NCBI GenBank assembly: GCA_947568835.1
Contig: OX387610.1
Coordinates: 2,907,001-2,971,000 of the forward strand
Reading direction: 5' to 3'
DNA: 64,000 bases
Source: Protonemura montana
Taxonomy: Eukaryota > Arthropoda > Insecta > Plecoptera > Nemouridae
Shown here: positions 46,131 through 57,411 of the stretch, in pieces
Layout of the letters: each line of letters opens with the position of its first letter
Position numbering within the stretch: the first letter of the stretch is position 1
Translations under genes and position numbers: made by a program
Notes under the pieces: model-generated
The model's input: the letters and a program-made list of their open reading frames with translations, nothing else
Databases searched by the model: none
Told to the model about the DNA's origin: nothing

Positions 46131-47119
46131 AAAATTAATTAAAATTAAAATGTCTTTTTGGTAATTTGCTATCTAAACCATAACGTTGTAAAAGGTAAAA
46201 AAGACTTCACCAAATTACATCCACAATCTGGATCTCCTTGTTTATAAAATTATCAAAACAGGGAAATTATAATAAAACTTCCTGACTTGTCTTGTCGAAA
46301 TGATGTAATCCCAATTTTCCCCGATGCCAGCTCCAGCCAAGCTTCCTGGATGCCTACACCGCTTTCCCCACTCGACAAAACCAAAGCTTAGCCTCGTAGA
46401 TTCCTAATTAGTTTTGTTTTAAAATAATATATTATAAAATGTCTTTGATGTCTGTGACGTGCATGCTCCAGCTGATCGAGTAAGCCGTGCGCGGAGTTAA
46501 TTGACTTTGCCGAGAGAAAGCGTATTTTTGTGACACGTAGACATAAACGTCGACAGTTCATGTTTTTTTTTTAGTTCTCTGGAAATGATTATTGTTGCGC
46601 GTGCGCAGTCGACGTCGGCTGCGACGAGCTGCCGTTTGAAGAAGGAAAATTGACGCAGAACTGTGTTTTCTTGGAAGGAAATGTAGGCAGGAAACTGGTA
46701 CAGAGCCGTGTTGTATTGCTGGGAAATGAAGGAAAATTGACTCAATTTTGTGTTTGTTCAAAAAGAAATAGAAGTCAGCTAATTTTGATCCATTACTTTG
46801 CAAATTATTTCTTCGTGACGTCTAGATTTAAAAAAAAAATTGTGATTTGGAGGATTTATTGAAAAAAGTACGAAGAATTTCATTTGAATTTTGGTTCTTT
46901 ATTTGGTAAAATAAATAATAAATTAAATACACAAACGAGCGTGAGAGGTGCTTGATTTCGGTGGAGGTGCCGGGTTTGCTTTGCGGGCTGCATCAAGGGG
47001 TCAGTTATTCTATCTGCCGGCTACTTTGTCGACTCGGACTAAACGTACCTTTAATTACAAATCGAATTGCCGTAAAATCACGTTAAACCACTTCATAATT
47101 TCTTCCCACACTTTTTTTT
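46131..47119. other. Intron A-B, no gene seen
   Basis: AT-rich; one lone 46-bp family unit near 46960-47000 (GGTGGAGGTGCCGGGTTTGC). ORFs 46497-46862 are unrecognised. Confidence 0.5.
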
Positions 47120-47442
47120 TTATTATTATTAACACTACTACGGTTCCTAAATGTGATGCCCAAACAAGGACTCGAACCCCGATCTCCACCTGTCGCGGGT
47201 GTTGCTCTGAACCATTGAGCTCCTTGGACACTGGATTTTTGAGATAATTTTAGTGTATTTGATGAGAATGACGGATCTCCAAGGAGTAGAACCAAGAGGC
47301 TGTGAATACTCACAGTCACTCTGATTCTAGTGACGCTATATCACGTCACAACCTGTCAAACTCGAGTAACTTCAATTTGACGTTGAATGCGTTGTATGCT
47401 GTGAAATCTTATTTAAATTGCAAACGCTTGCAATGCGCGGGG
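47120..47442 (-). mobile_element. tRNA-like element, 323-bp unexpanded form
   Basis: Same order as 45317-46054 but with a single tRNA-like unit (47157-47230). After GCAATGCGCGGGGTATTTTA it runs straight into ATTATCAACACTAATAACCA, the start of another unit in the same sense. Confidence 0.93.
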
Positions 47443-47484
47443 TATTTTATTATTATCAACACTAATAACCATCACAAAAATTGA

Positions 47485-48460
47485 TGCTTTCCAATTGTAG
47501 CGACCTTGTTGGCAAGAAAATGAGATTAGGTGTGATTTCCTTCGACCGCAGAGCCCCCGTGTGAACTTGGACATATGTTACCCCGCCCCCTTCCACCCCT
47601 TTCCACTCCCACCCTTCCCTCTACACATGTGTATGTTAATTCTAGGCAAACAAGACACGTCTGTGTGTGGGTGGGGTGCGTCGCACTGGGATTTTAGTTT
47701 TGTCGTGGAGGTTTGCTAGTTCAAAAGTTTACTTGTTGGTCAATGATTTGGTATTTTTTTGGCTGGAAATTTCCTAGATCTGGGTATGGGGCTTACGTTA
47801 CTTTTTCGTTAGAGTTAACGATCGTTATCTGGGTTAATTCCGGGTTTAAGGAGTGTTGTTTGACGAGATAACGATCCGTTATCTTTAACGGAAACGTTTA
47901 ATGATCGCTTACCAGGTAACTAAAGTGAAACTGGAATGTGTATTATGTAGTTCAAAGCTTGGATTGGTTGAGAAAAATTAAAAAATTAAGCCACTAGGAG
48001 CGCTAGTGGTCACAAACGATTCCGAAGAAGCAAAATAAAAAACTTGATCTCCTGTCAAATTTTTTTTTTATGATTTCTTGGATGATTTCTACACCAAATC
48101 TTGTGGTATTGCTAGAATCCCAACAAACAGACAATAAAGGAAGCTGTAGGGACAGATTTTGTTCATTTTTTTAATTTCTTAAAAAATAAAGATTAATATT
48201 TTTTGCTCTTGCTAGAGTTTCAAAGTCATACCGCATCCAGGTCCGGTCGTTAGCTTCGAAGGTTTACAAGCATCTTTCAAAGTGATATGGACCAAAGTTC
48301 CGCACACGCCAAAAGAGTGAATGAGGTTCATTTTGGACGGATATTTTCTGTTTAGCCAAAAAATTAGAAAATAATAGACCAGAGAATGTTTGAAATCATA
48401 AAAAACTGTGAGAGTAAAACTCTTAATGACCGATTTTACCAAAATCTTGCCTCCTAGCTG
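47485..48460. other. Intron A-B, no gene seen
   Basis: C-rich patch near 47580-47625 and a few inverted AACGATCGTTATC-type motifs at 47810-47900; no coding signal. Confidence 0.45.
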
Positions 48461-48461
48461 G

Positions 48462-48928
48462 AGTTTTTGTTGAAATGACAACTTCCAATCACATGCAGTG
48501 AAATTCAGATGTTTCTGTGAGCTAGAGATCCAACTTATAGTTGAACATTTTGTTGAAACTGTTGCCATGACGACTTCCAATCACATGCAGTGAAATTCAG
48601 ATGTTTCTGTGAGTTAGTGATCCAACTTATAGTTCAACATTTTGTTGAAACTGTTGCCATGACGACTTCCAATCACATGCAGTGAAATTGAGATGTTTCT
48701 GTGAGCTAGAGATCCAACTTATAGTTGAACATTTTGTTGAAACTGTTGCCATGACGACTTCCAATCACATGCAGTGAAATTCAGATGTTTCTGTGAGCTA
48801 GAGATCCAAATTATAGTTCAACATTTTGTTGAAACTGTTGCCATGACGACTTCCAATCACATGCAGTGAAATTCAGATGTTTCTGTGAGCTAGAGATCCA
48901 AATTATAGTTCAACATTTTGTTAAAACT
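48462..48928 (+). repeat. 92-bp minisatellite, array 2 (5 copies)
   Basis: Same unit as 21110-21531 (CATGACGACTTCCAATCACA, GAGATCCAACTTATAGTTGA), same orientation. A 122-codon minus ORF overlaps its left edge and is not credible. Confidence 0.94.
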
Positions 48929-49984
48929 CGAGCTAATCAACAGTAAATCAGCTGTTTAAATGTTGAGAAGTTTCTAACCATTTAAATGTAGTTAAAAATT
49001 TACGTTACCCTAAAATGATTCACAAAACTGGAAAAAAAATACATAGAAATGTGGTAAACTTTTCAAAATCAAATACAAAAACCATTGAATTTCTTGTTTA
49101 CACCAACTTAACCTCCAACTTTCTTCGTCCATTTTAAAAACGCCTAAAAATGACATCACATAACGCTAACGGTGTGAGAGTCATGTTCAAAAGTATGGGG
49201 GTGGTTTAATGGGGGCGGCAACGAAGAGGGTTCGGGGGTGGAGTGGGCGGCAAGGGGGGGGGGCAGGAATCTTGTCAAACGCAACCGATCTGCTCCTTTC
49301 TCTCTCTTTCACCAGCAGCCTTGCCGCGTTTCAAACAGGAGCGACGGCGGCGTCGGCGGCGTCGGCGTCGGCGGTTGTAGAGAGGGCTGTGTGCCGAGCT
49401 TGCTTGATTGCATGTCACTGCCACGCGGAGCGCTGCCGGCGAGAACACCCACACACCCACACACACTACACACATTTATACGTTAAGGGGACTTGACTTG
49501 GGTTCGATTCAGCATCTGGTTGCTGGTTGTGTTGATAAGGTTTTTTTTTTAATGTTTTGTAAAGGAATCTGACCCGGATTCTGAAACCCGAGCTAGACTT
49601 AGTTTTAATTTAGATTAAAGATAAGATTCATATTCACTGATTTTCATTCAAACGTGGAATTATTTCAAGAAGATGGTGTTTTCTCATGTTAAACAAAGCT
49701 AATTTTGTAGCTGTCAATATTTTCTAATCTTGCTGATTTTCAATTAAAAACTCAGATTAATGACGGTTTAAATCAGAGTTTAAAATTTGATAAAACTAGC
49801 TTTACAGTGACGTGGCTAAATTTAGATAAGATAAGAGGCAATTATATGACATATGTTCGAAAGTCTTTTGTAAAATCCTACAAACAATTAACCGGTTTTT
49901 TTTCTTTTCCGAACAACAACAATAAAAAGATGAAACAGTACCGCGTCTGTTGATTTTGGATCAAAGTTTTATGTTTAGCACAGA
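48929..49984. other. Intron A-B, no gene seen
   Basis: G10 at 49254-49263 and a GGCGTC hexamer patch at 49340-49375, with CA-rich 49448-49475; no exon recognised. Confidence 0.5.
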
Positions 49985-50290
49985 AAGCCCGTGGACATCT
50001 CGGCCCCAAAATCTCTCGAACTGAACCCAATCCCTATAGGTATTGGATGGGTAACCACCCAACGGTTTGGCGTGTTGAGACACTGGTCCTCGTGATATCA
50101 CCGAAGTTAAGCAACACTGCGCTGGATCAGGTATTGGATGGATGACCACCGAACGGTTTGGCGTGTTGGAAACACCGGTCCTCGTGAGATCACCGAAGTT
50201 AAGCAACACTGCACAGTATCACGTATTGAATGGTTGACCACCAAACTTTAATCCACTGGTCCCCTCGGTCCTCTAGAACACCGGGACTCT
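49985..50290 (+). repeat. Tandem 5S-like heads (about 2.5 units of 91 bp)
   Basis: TATTGGATGGGTAACCACC (50041) and TATTGGATGGATGACCACC (50132) are 91 bp apart. Each is followed by GTTTGGCGTGTTGRRAACAC and GATCACCGAAGTTAAGCAAC-like sequence, a compressed 5S rRNA repeat. Confidence 0.88.
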
Positions 50291-50836
50291 CTGTCCAGAC
50301 AAAACCTGTTCCATTCCGCCGACTTATCCCACAGGGCACACAAACACAAACAATCAAATCAAAATCAAATCCAACCATGAATTTTCATCCCCTATCACCA
50401 CCACCACATCTGCATATTATCTGCACATAGCGACAATCGCAAATGCCGCTTGCTGCCTATGCATAGCAACTATCCGAGTGATGTCCACGCACACGATGTA
50501 CGCCATACAGAAAAGTGCGTAGTTGAATACATAAATACAGCTGTAGGGTACATGCGGCTTAAAGACGGGGGTATGTGCGTAGTGTTATCACTGCGTGAGC
50601 CGTGGGAATCCAGCCAGGTGCGTGTAACATGTAAATTAAGCCTGCACGCGTCCGCAGCGGCGATGATGGATACATCTCTGTGTACGTGTAAAGGTGGAGC
50701 GTCGGGAGGGATCTGCGTAAAGTAGATGCGGAAATACGCTGGGATATTTTCATGTAAGTACTTATATCGCTTTTAAATTTTTTAAATATTGTTCTATAAG
50801 TTTAGTTAGAGAGCCAGCGTTAATGTTGAACTTGCT
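50291..50836. other. Intron A-B, no gene seen
   Basis: CpG-richer stretch at 50440-50720 with short ORFs on both strands; no recognisable product. Confidence 0.45.
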
Positions 50837-50837
50837 G

Positions 50838-51018
50838 TTGAGCAAATGAGGCCGGTAACACGTGGTAATGGTAGGTGCCACCCGATGGCGCTTGCTGTTG
50901 AGCTAACGAGGTCGGCAACACGTGGTAACGGTAGGTGCCACACGATGGCGCTTGCTGCTGAGCTAACGAGGCCGGCAACACGTGGTAACGGTAGGTGCCA
51001 CCCGATGGCGCTTGCTGC
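50838..51018 (+). repeat. 60-bp minisatellite, second array (3 copies)
   Basis: AACACGTGGTAACGGTAGGT and GCCACCCGATGGCGCTTGCT as at 19671-19997, in the same position relative to the core module. Confidence 0.93.
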
Positions 51019-51162
51019 CGTCCTTTTTAACAAACCTCTCAAAATAAATAATAACACCTCAAAATATCGGTACATGTTTATCAATCGCTGAGGTTAGCAT
51101 AAATAAAGAATAATTGAGTGTAAACCAGACTCAAATGCGAGTAATCTGCGAGAAATAACGAA
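51019..51162 (+). mobile_element. Constant core module, copy 3 (truncated)
   Basis: Collinear with copies 1 and 2 up to CTGCGAGAAATAACGAA, then broken by a 20-bp scrap of the 43-bp minisatellite (GTGAAAGTTGCACTGGGG) and a SINE. Confidence 0.88.
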
Positions 51163-51179
51163 CAAGTGAAAGTTGCACT

Positions 51180-51530
51180 GGGGACCACCGGTTTAACCTC
51201 CCTTCCGAAGGACGGTACAATGCGAACAACAGGATTCCTCCACAAATCCATGCTGTCGAGAGGTTGATAAGCAAGGCGAGTGAAGTTGCTGTACTAACTT
51301 TCATCTCTCCAACCTCTCTCCCGAACAGAACTGGTCATGTGTATGATGGTCACCCATCCAATACCTGACCCAGCGCAGTGTTGCTTAACTTTCATCCCTC
51401 CAACCTCTCTCCCGAACAGAACTGGTCATGTGTATGATGGTCACCCATCCAATACCTGACCCAGCGCAGTGTTGCTCAACTTCGGTGATCTCATAAGGAC
51501 CGGTGTTACCAACACGCCAAACCGTTCACC
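51180..51530 (-). mobile_element. 5S-related SINE, body and duplicated head
   Basis: It starts at CACCGGTTTAACCTCCCTTC within the body and continues to two 91-bp head units and CAACACGCCAAACCGTTC. The tail is lost. Confidence 0.9.
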
Positions 51531-51858
51531 AGTTTACAAGTTAAACAAAATCCTATTTAATAACTTTGTGGACAATTATCAACGAGCGTTCAGGTGCGAT
51601 AAAAAGGTGTGGGCGTTTGTCGAGTACGATAATCATCTGGTTTTGCGGAGTTGAACCACGCGAATCTCTTTTATAAAAGCTATCATTGGCAAAAACCAGT
51701 TGCGGGTGACAAGACCGAAACTATTTCATTCAAAACAACAAATAAAATGGAGCAATTTTAAACATGGAAATAAATAATTGACAATGTCACTAGAATGCAT
51801 GCATTGTTTTACCAAAAATTCGGGTGCATTGGACTTCAATGTTTTGTAGTGGCAACTT
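51531..51858. other. Intron A-B, no gene seen
   Basis: Unique-looking sequence; nothing recognised. Confidence 0.5.
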
Positions 51859-51859
51859 A

Positions 51860-52620
51860 GAGGGTCTTTGCTCGATTCATGTCCATCTTGTCAGGTGTCA
51901 ACATTTCAACCCGTCTCGACTCGACCATCTAAGCTGTGTTGCCAACTCACGTACCTACTCCCACCCCTTCTCATCAGGAGGGTCTTTGTTCGATTCATGT
52001 CCATCTTGTCAGGTGTCAACATTTCAACCCGTCTCGACTTGACCATCTAGGCTGTGTTGCCAACTCACGTACCTACCCCCACCACTTCCCATCAGGAGGG
52101 TCTTTGTTCAATTCATGTCCATCTTGTCAGGTGTCAACATTTCAACCCGTCTCGACTCGACCATCTAAGCTGTGTTGCCAACTCACGTACCTACCCCCAC
52201 CACTTCCCATCAGGAGGGTCTTTGTTCGATTCATGTCCATCTTGTCAGGTGTCAACATTTCAACCCGTCTCGACTCGACCATCTAAGCTGTGTTGCCAAC
52301 TCACGTACCTACCCCCACCCCTTCCCATCAGGAGGGTCTTTGTTCGATTCATGTCCATCTTGTCAGGTGTCAACATTTCCACCCGTCTCGACTCGACCAT
52401 CTAAGCTGTGTTGCCAACTCACGTACCTACCCCCACCCCTTCCCATCAGGAGGGTCTTTGTTCGATTCATGTCCATCTTGTCAGGTGTCAACATTTCAGC
52501 CCGTCTCGACTCGACCATCTAAGCTGTGTTGCCAACTCACGTACCTACTCTTACCCCTTCCCATCAGGAGGATATTTATTCGATTCATGTCCATCTTGTC
52601 AGGTGTCAACATTTCAACGT
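51860..52620 (+). repeat. 118-bp minisatellite (about 6.4 copies)
   Basis: TTCATGTCCATCTTGTCAGG, CGTCTCGACTCGACCATCTA and TGTGTTGCCAACTCACGTAC repeat every 118 bp. The unit has no stop in several frames, producing staggered 116-117-residue artefactual ORFs. Confidence 0.96.
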
Positions 52621-52789
52621 TTAGCAAGATTTTAGCGAGTTAGATATATCTATAAACTCAATGGTAGTTCCACAGTAGTGCCTTAATACGGCGAGTTAAG
52701 TAATTAGTCATCTAAAACTGGATTCGCAATCTCCCACGTGCAACTCAACCTCCTGAGAATACAAGAAACTGTACTTTGCAGGTTTCTGG

Positions 52790-53015
52790 TGCTGAAACCA
52801 GCAAGCGAATGATGGAAAAGAAGCTAGACTAGAAAAATATGCAACCGAACCGGTATACGAAACCCAGGACCTCCCAATAGCCACTCGGTCTACCAACGAA
52901 GCTATCCGGGCGCACATATTTCAGTTTCGCGCGACGGGATAAGAGATCCCGGCAAGAGGTCCCTGGTTCCTATCCCGATTCGGCTGCTCATTTTTCCAGT
53001 CTAGCATTCCTTTCA
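52790..53015 (-). mobile_element. Second tRNA-related SINE family, fragments
   Basis: On minus, GCCCGGATAGCTTCGTTGG followed by GGTCCTGGGTTTCGTATACC resembles tRNA D- and T-arms. The body AACCAGCAAGCGAATGATGG matches 55350. A plus-sense T-arm scrap (GGTCCCTGGTTCCTATCCCG) adjoins at 52960. Confidence 0.6.
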
Positions 53016-53021
53016 AAACCG

Positions 53022-53450
53022 AACGGTTTGGCATGTTGGAAACACTGGTTCCCGTTAGATCACCGAAGGTAAGCAACACTGCGCTGGGTCATGTATTGGA
53101 TGGGTGACCATCATACACATGACCAGTTCTGTTCGGCAGAGAGGTTGGAGGGATGAAAGTTAGTACAGCAACTTCACTCGCCTTGCTTTTCAACCTCTCG
53201 ACAGTATGGATTTGTGGAGGAATCCTGTTGTTCGCGTTGTACCGTCCTTCGGAAGGGACGTTAAGCCGGTGGTCCCCTTGGTCTTAGACAGGAGTAGGCT
53301 ACGTGCCGGCACCGGGTTTCCCCCTCATCCCTTCTACGCTAAGTTAGGTTCATCATAATCCTCATCAACATCCGCTCATTCACCGACGCCATTAGACCAG
53401 TGCAGCATGACCAGATGTCAAAACAGCGCGTCGTTAAACACCACAAATAA
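53022..53450 (+). mobile_element. 5S-related SINE, most complete copy (about 430 bp)
   Basis: 5S-like head (AGATCACCGAAGGTAAGCAA, TATTGGATGGGTGACCATCA), body (GTTCTGTTCGGCAGAGAGGT, GTACCGTCCTTCGGAAGGGA, ACGTGCCGGCACCGGGTTTC), tail (CCGACGCCATTAGACCAGTG, AAACAGCGCGTCGTTAAACA) and an AATAATAAT end. The 5S-derived head places it in a SINE3-like class; no LINE partner was seen. Confidence 0.94.
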
Positions 53451-53915
53451 TAATAATATAATTTCCTTTCAAACTGTACTTAATCAATCAGACTTTAACA
53501 CGTGTTTAACTCGCCAGTTGAACGTCGATACAAGACTTTTACATCGCAAGCCGGCATCATCGACACCCACCCACACGCACACGCAAACATACCCACACGC
53601 ACACATACACACTAGTTGGGAGTTTCAACGGGTGCTAGGATAGGGGATGGGGGTGCCCGTATACCAACGTTTTCTAACTACTCCATCCTTCTTTTGAACC
53701 CCCCCCCCCCCCCCCCCCACCACCCTATATCTACACATAGAAGCCCGAAAATAACGAGGGCGCCCACAGCGAAGCAATCCAGCATAGGAGGATAAAAATA
53801 TTAAAAACCATGCAAATAAAGAATAGAAAACTCTGGTGACAGATAGCAAGTGCATGTCAATTTGACGCTGTGAATTAGCTTGCGATGGAAAGAGGTCAGA
53901 ATATGTTTGCTTTTC
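53451..53915. other. Intron A-B, no gene; CA-rich and C20 run
   Basis: CACACGCACACGC-type repeats at 53560-53610 and C20 at 53699-53718. Confidence 0.5.
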
Positions 53916-53918
53916 AGT

Positions 53919-54205
53919 CGTCCGTTAAGAATCTGACAGTCTGTTAATTTTTTATTTACCTGGCAATAGCCGGTCAGAAGATGTTATTTGTTAACGGACT
54001 GTTAAGTACTTAACGTGCCACTGTAAAACCAGCTTTTGTGAATCATTAATATTATACGAAGACGTGGCTTTTCGTCCGTTAAGAATCTGGCAGTCTGTTA
54101 ATTTGTTATGTGGCTGGCAATAGCCAATCAGAAGATGGTATTTGTTAACGGTCTGTTAAGTACTTAACGTGCCACTGTAAAACCAACTTTAAGAATCATT
54201 AATTT
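53919..54205 (+). repeat. 154-bp tandem duplication (2 copies)
   Basis: TCCGTTAAGAATCTG occurs at 53921 and 54075; GTTAAGTACTTAACGTGCCA, itself holding the palindrome GTTAAGTACTTAAC, is in both copies. Confidence 0.85.
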
Positions 54206-55345
54206 CATAATAATTTGTAATTTAAGTTGTGTTTTCTTAACTCCGTAAGAGAATATTGTTTGGTGAAAAAATTTGAAAACTGACTTTCAAAATGAATGGC
54301 CGATGTTTCATGTCACAATGATCGACTTAATTAAAAACACTAAATTAACAAATCGCATGTTTCATTCTTGGTCTACGAGCTATTAGGATACGTTTTACAA
54401 AACAATATGTGGAAGTTGAGATATTATCTTTTAGTTATCTTTCAAAGTTTATCTCAAATTATTCCAAACCTCTTTCTATAATACCACAACATACGTTAGT
54501 TAATAAAACAGTGGAAATCAGCACAAATTCTCTATGATTATTATTTTCTGGTTGGAGGCGATAGAAAATTCTGATTAATAGTGATTCAAAACACGTCATA
54601 AATCGTCTTAAAGCTATAATATAAGTCATTTAAGTCATAAATAAGCCAATTAAGTCATACATTTTACAGATCTGTAATGGTTGCGTGTAATGGATGTAAA
54701 TTTAAATGCAATTTTAGCCCTTTTAAGCGCGGCAAACCTTCTCTTTCCAGAGCAAACCCGTTATAGAACAAGTCAAATCAACTTAAATGCATTTCATTTC
54801 GAAATCATAAGCCATCTCATCGCAGCAAACTCAACTCTCAAAAACACAGCAAAACAAAACTAACAAAACACGTTTTCAAAAACTAGCGGGAATCCACCAA
54901 CGCCTCACCCCTCCCCAAGAGGGGGGGGGGGGGGGGTTGCAAAAACGATGCGCTTGCGTTTTTCAGCTCGCCGCCTTGCGGGCGTTTGCATGACTTAAAT
55001 AAGAGGATAAATGAGGAGATATGCAAATGAGGGGCGATGTGTAAACCCGCAGCTCTGTGAGAAGAAGGGGAGGGGGAGGGGGGTGGCACTATCTAGGCGA
55101 GCCCAGAACACAGTTTTATTATTAATAATCCATCTTATGCGAATCAGAGAGGTTGGTAACTTTCCAATCAAATGTGGAATGATGTGATAAAAAGTTTTTC
55201 TTAAACTTCCTTGGGGTTTGTGAGATTTTTTAAATTAATTATGGTTTGGTCCGGCTATTGTTTGATTTCTAGCTGCTTTCCTCGTCTATTAAGATGTATT
55301 TTATATTAAATTTCAGGGTTTTTTTGTTTTTATGGTGTTTTCACG
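54206..55345. other. Intron A-B, no gene seen
   Basis: AT-rich, G16 at 54921-54936; nothing coding recognised. Confidence 0.5.
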
Positions 55346-55347
55346 CA

Positions 55348-55465
55348 GAAGCTGAATCCAGCAAGCGACGACTGGACAAATGTGCAACCGAACCAGGATG
55401 CGAACCCGGGACCACCCAATTGCAGGTCGTGTGGTTTACGAACTGAGCTATCTGGGCACACAGAT
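55348..55465 (-). mobile_element. Second tRNA-related SINE family, best copy
   Basis: Minus strand: TGCCCAGATAGCTCAGTTCG (A-box region), then GGTCCCGGGTTCGCATCCTG (B-box GGTTCGCATCC), then a body with GTCGTCGCTTGCTGGATTCA. It lacks full cloverleaf pairing, so it is a SINE head rather than a tRNA gene. Confidence 0.65.
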
Positions 55466-56335
55466 TGACAGAAAACTGTTGTCGCAAGTTTCGTTGTTTT
55501 TTCAATCTTCTTTCAAAGAATGCAACGAAGTTAGGTGCAAACAAAACCGTTGCAAATCACAGCCCCAATGATCAGATTTAAAAATTCGAATAAACTTAAG
55601 ACGCCAAGTGTTTCCACTGCACACTGAAATGTCGACTGCGCTGGATTTTTTTTTTTTTTTTTTTTTTTTGAAAGAGTTGCAATTTTTTCAGATTGAATTT
55701 GCTTACGTCACCGTTCTCACCTCGTGCACGAGGAAAATTGTCGGATGAAAATGAGATTTTCTTTGCCCAGCGCGCTTTTCACGAGAAAATCCAGCATCAT
55801 TGTAGGGGAAGGGGGGGTGGGGAGAGGGGGGGGGGGTAATTTCCCCGCCGACGACGTCGTAAAAAACGGGGAACAAAATTTAATCGCCAAAAACCTGATT
55901 TTAAAAGATTAGCACCAAGTGCGAAGGAAGCAATTTTCGTCTGCAATAATAATTGGGCTTATCTTTCCAAAACATTCGTCCGGTTTTCGTTTTCTGAACG
56001 TTTTTTCAACATTATTATTATTATAATTATTTTTGCTCGATGAAACATTGCGGGTGAATTTTGTGGGCGGTTTTAAGCAAAGTTTGATTACGGACAGCTT
56101 AAGCCGGCAATTAAAAGCAGACGAGGAACGGCACAGACGATAATCTTCATTATTAACTGAGTTCCCATCAGGTTGACACTTCGACTGCTGATCAGAAGAT
56201 TGAGACGCTTTTTGAGAAGCATTTCTTAAAGGGGTGCTTTTTTTATCTCGCAGACCACGATCAGAAATTTTAAAAAGCTGTCATAATTAGAAAATATTTA
56301 GCCTTTAAGATGCTAATTTCATCTGTCATTAGAAA
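55466..56335. other. Intron A-B, no gene; poly(T) and G-rich runs
   Basis: A poly(T) run of about 23 bases near 55647-55670 and G-rich 55806-55836. No exon recognised. Confidence 0.5.
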
Positions 56336-56644
56336 CGCTGATAACACTCTCGGAAATTGATGCCCAATTGGGGATTCGAACCCCGATCTCTACCTCTAAC
56401 CAATTGCTCTAACCAATTGAGCTACTTAGACCCCGATCTCCACCTGTCGCAGGTGTTGCTCTTACCAATTGAGCTACTTTGACCCCGATCTCCACCTGTC
56501 GCGGGTGTTGCTCTAACCAATTGAGCTTTTTGGACCCCGATCTCCACCTGTCCCGGGTGTTGCTCTAACCAATTGAGCTACTTGGACCCCGATCTCCACC
56601 TGTCCCGGGTGTTGCTCTAACCAATTGAGCTGCTTGGACCCCTA
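56336..56644 (-). mobile_element. tRNA-like element with 52-bp array (5 units), truncated
   Basis: CGGAAATTGATGCCCAATTG, B-box-like GATTCGAACCCCGATCTC, then 52-bp units to 56640. The body is missing and the 43-bp array follows at once. Confidence 0.88.
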
Positions 56645-57360
56645 TCAGACAGTCACATGCCCAGTCAAACACGTGAAAGTTGCACTGGGACAGAGACACA
56701 TGCCCAGTCGAACACGTGAAAGTTGTACTGGGACAGAGTCACATGCCCAGTCGAACACGTGAAAGTTGCACTGGGACAGAGTCACATGCCCAGTCGAACA
56801 CGTGAAAGTTGCACTGGGGCAGAGTCACATGCCCAGTCAAGCACGTGAAAGTTTCACTGGGTCAGAGTCACATGCCCAGTCAAACACGTGAAAGTTGCAC
56901 TGGGACAGAGTCACATGCCCAGTCGAACACGTGAAAGTTGCACTGGGACAGAATCACATGCCCAGTCTAACACGTGAAAGTTGCACTAGGACAGAGTCAC
57001 ATGTCCAGTCGAACACGTGAAAGTTGCACTGGGACAGAGTCACATGCCCAGTCGAACACGTGAAAGTTGCACTGGGGCAGAGTCACATGCCCAGTCTAAC
57101 ACGTGAAAGTTGCACTGGGGCAGAGTCACATGCCCAGTCTAACACGTGAAAGTTGCACTAGGACAGAGTCACATGTCCAGTCGAACACGTGAAAGTTGCA
57201 CTGGGACAGAGTCACATGCCCAGTCGAACACGTGAAAGTTGCACTGGGACAGAGTCACATGCCCAGTCGAACACGTGAAAGTTGCACTGGGACAGAATCA
57301 CATGCCCAGTCGAACACGTGAAAGTTGCACTGGGACAGAGTCACATGCCCAGTCGAACAC
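56645..57360 (+). repeat. 43-bp minisatellite with an E-box per unit (about 16.6 copies)
   Basis: Unit CAGAGTCACATGCCCAGTCG then AACACGTGAAAGTTGCACTG and GGA, 43-bp steps (56701, 56744). Nearly every unit holds CACGTG. It lies in the first placed intron, ending about 50 bp from the exon A donor. Confidence 0.96.
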
Positions 57361-57411
57361 ACAATCACGAGCTGTCAGTGCACCTTCAGGTAAAATGATC
57401 TTTGGTACTAC

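Noticed and set aside
47157-47230. Functional tRNA gene
   Set aside because: Acceptor and D-stem pair, but the T-stem and anticodon loop are degenerate (position 33 is not U), and the segment is part of a dispersed element.
51824-52643. Staggered 116-117-residue ORFs
   Set aside because: Produced by the 118-bp repeat, which lacks stops in several frames; the frame changes with every unit.
53022-53120. Functional 5S rRNA gene
   Set aside because: Only the internal region matches 5S; the 5' and 3' ends are replaced by SINE sequence and the unit is shorter than a 5S gene.
56645-57360. CRISPR array
   Set aside because: Units are directly adjacent without unique spacers, no cas genes are present and the sequence is eukaryotic; the same applies to the other arrays.
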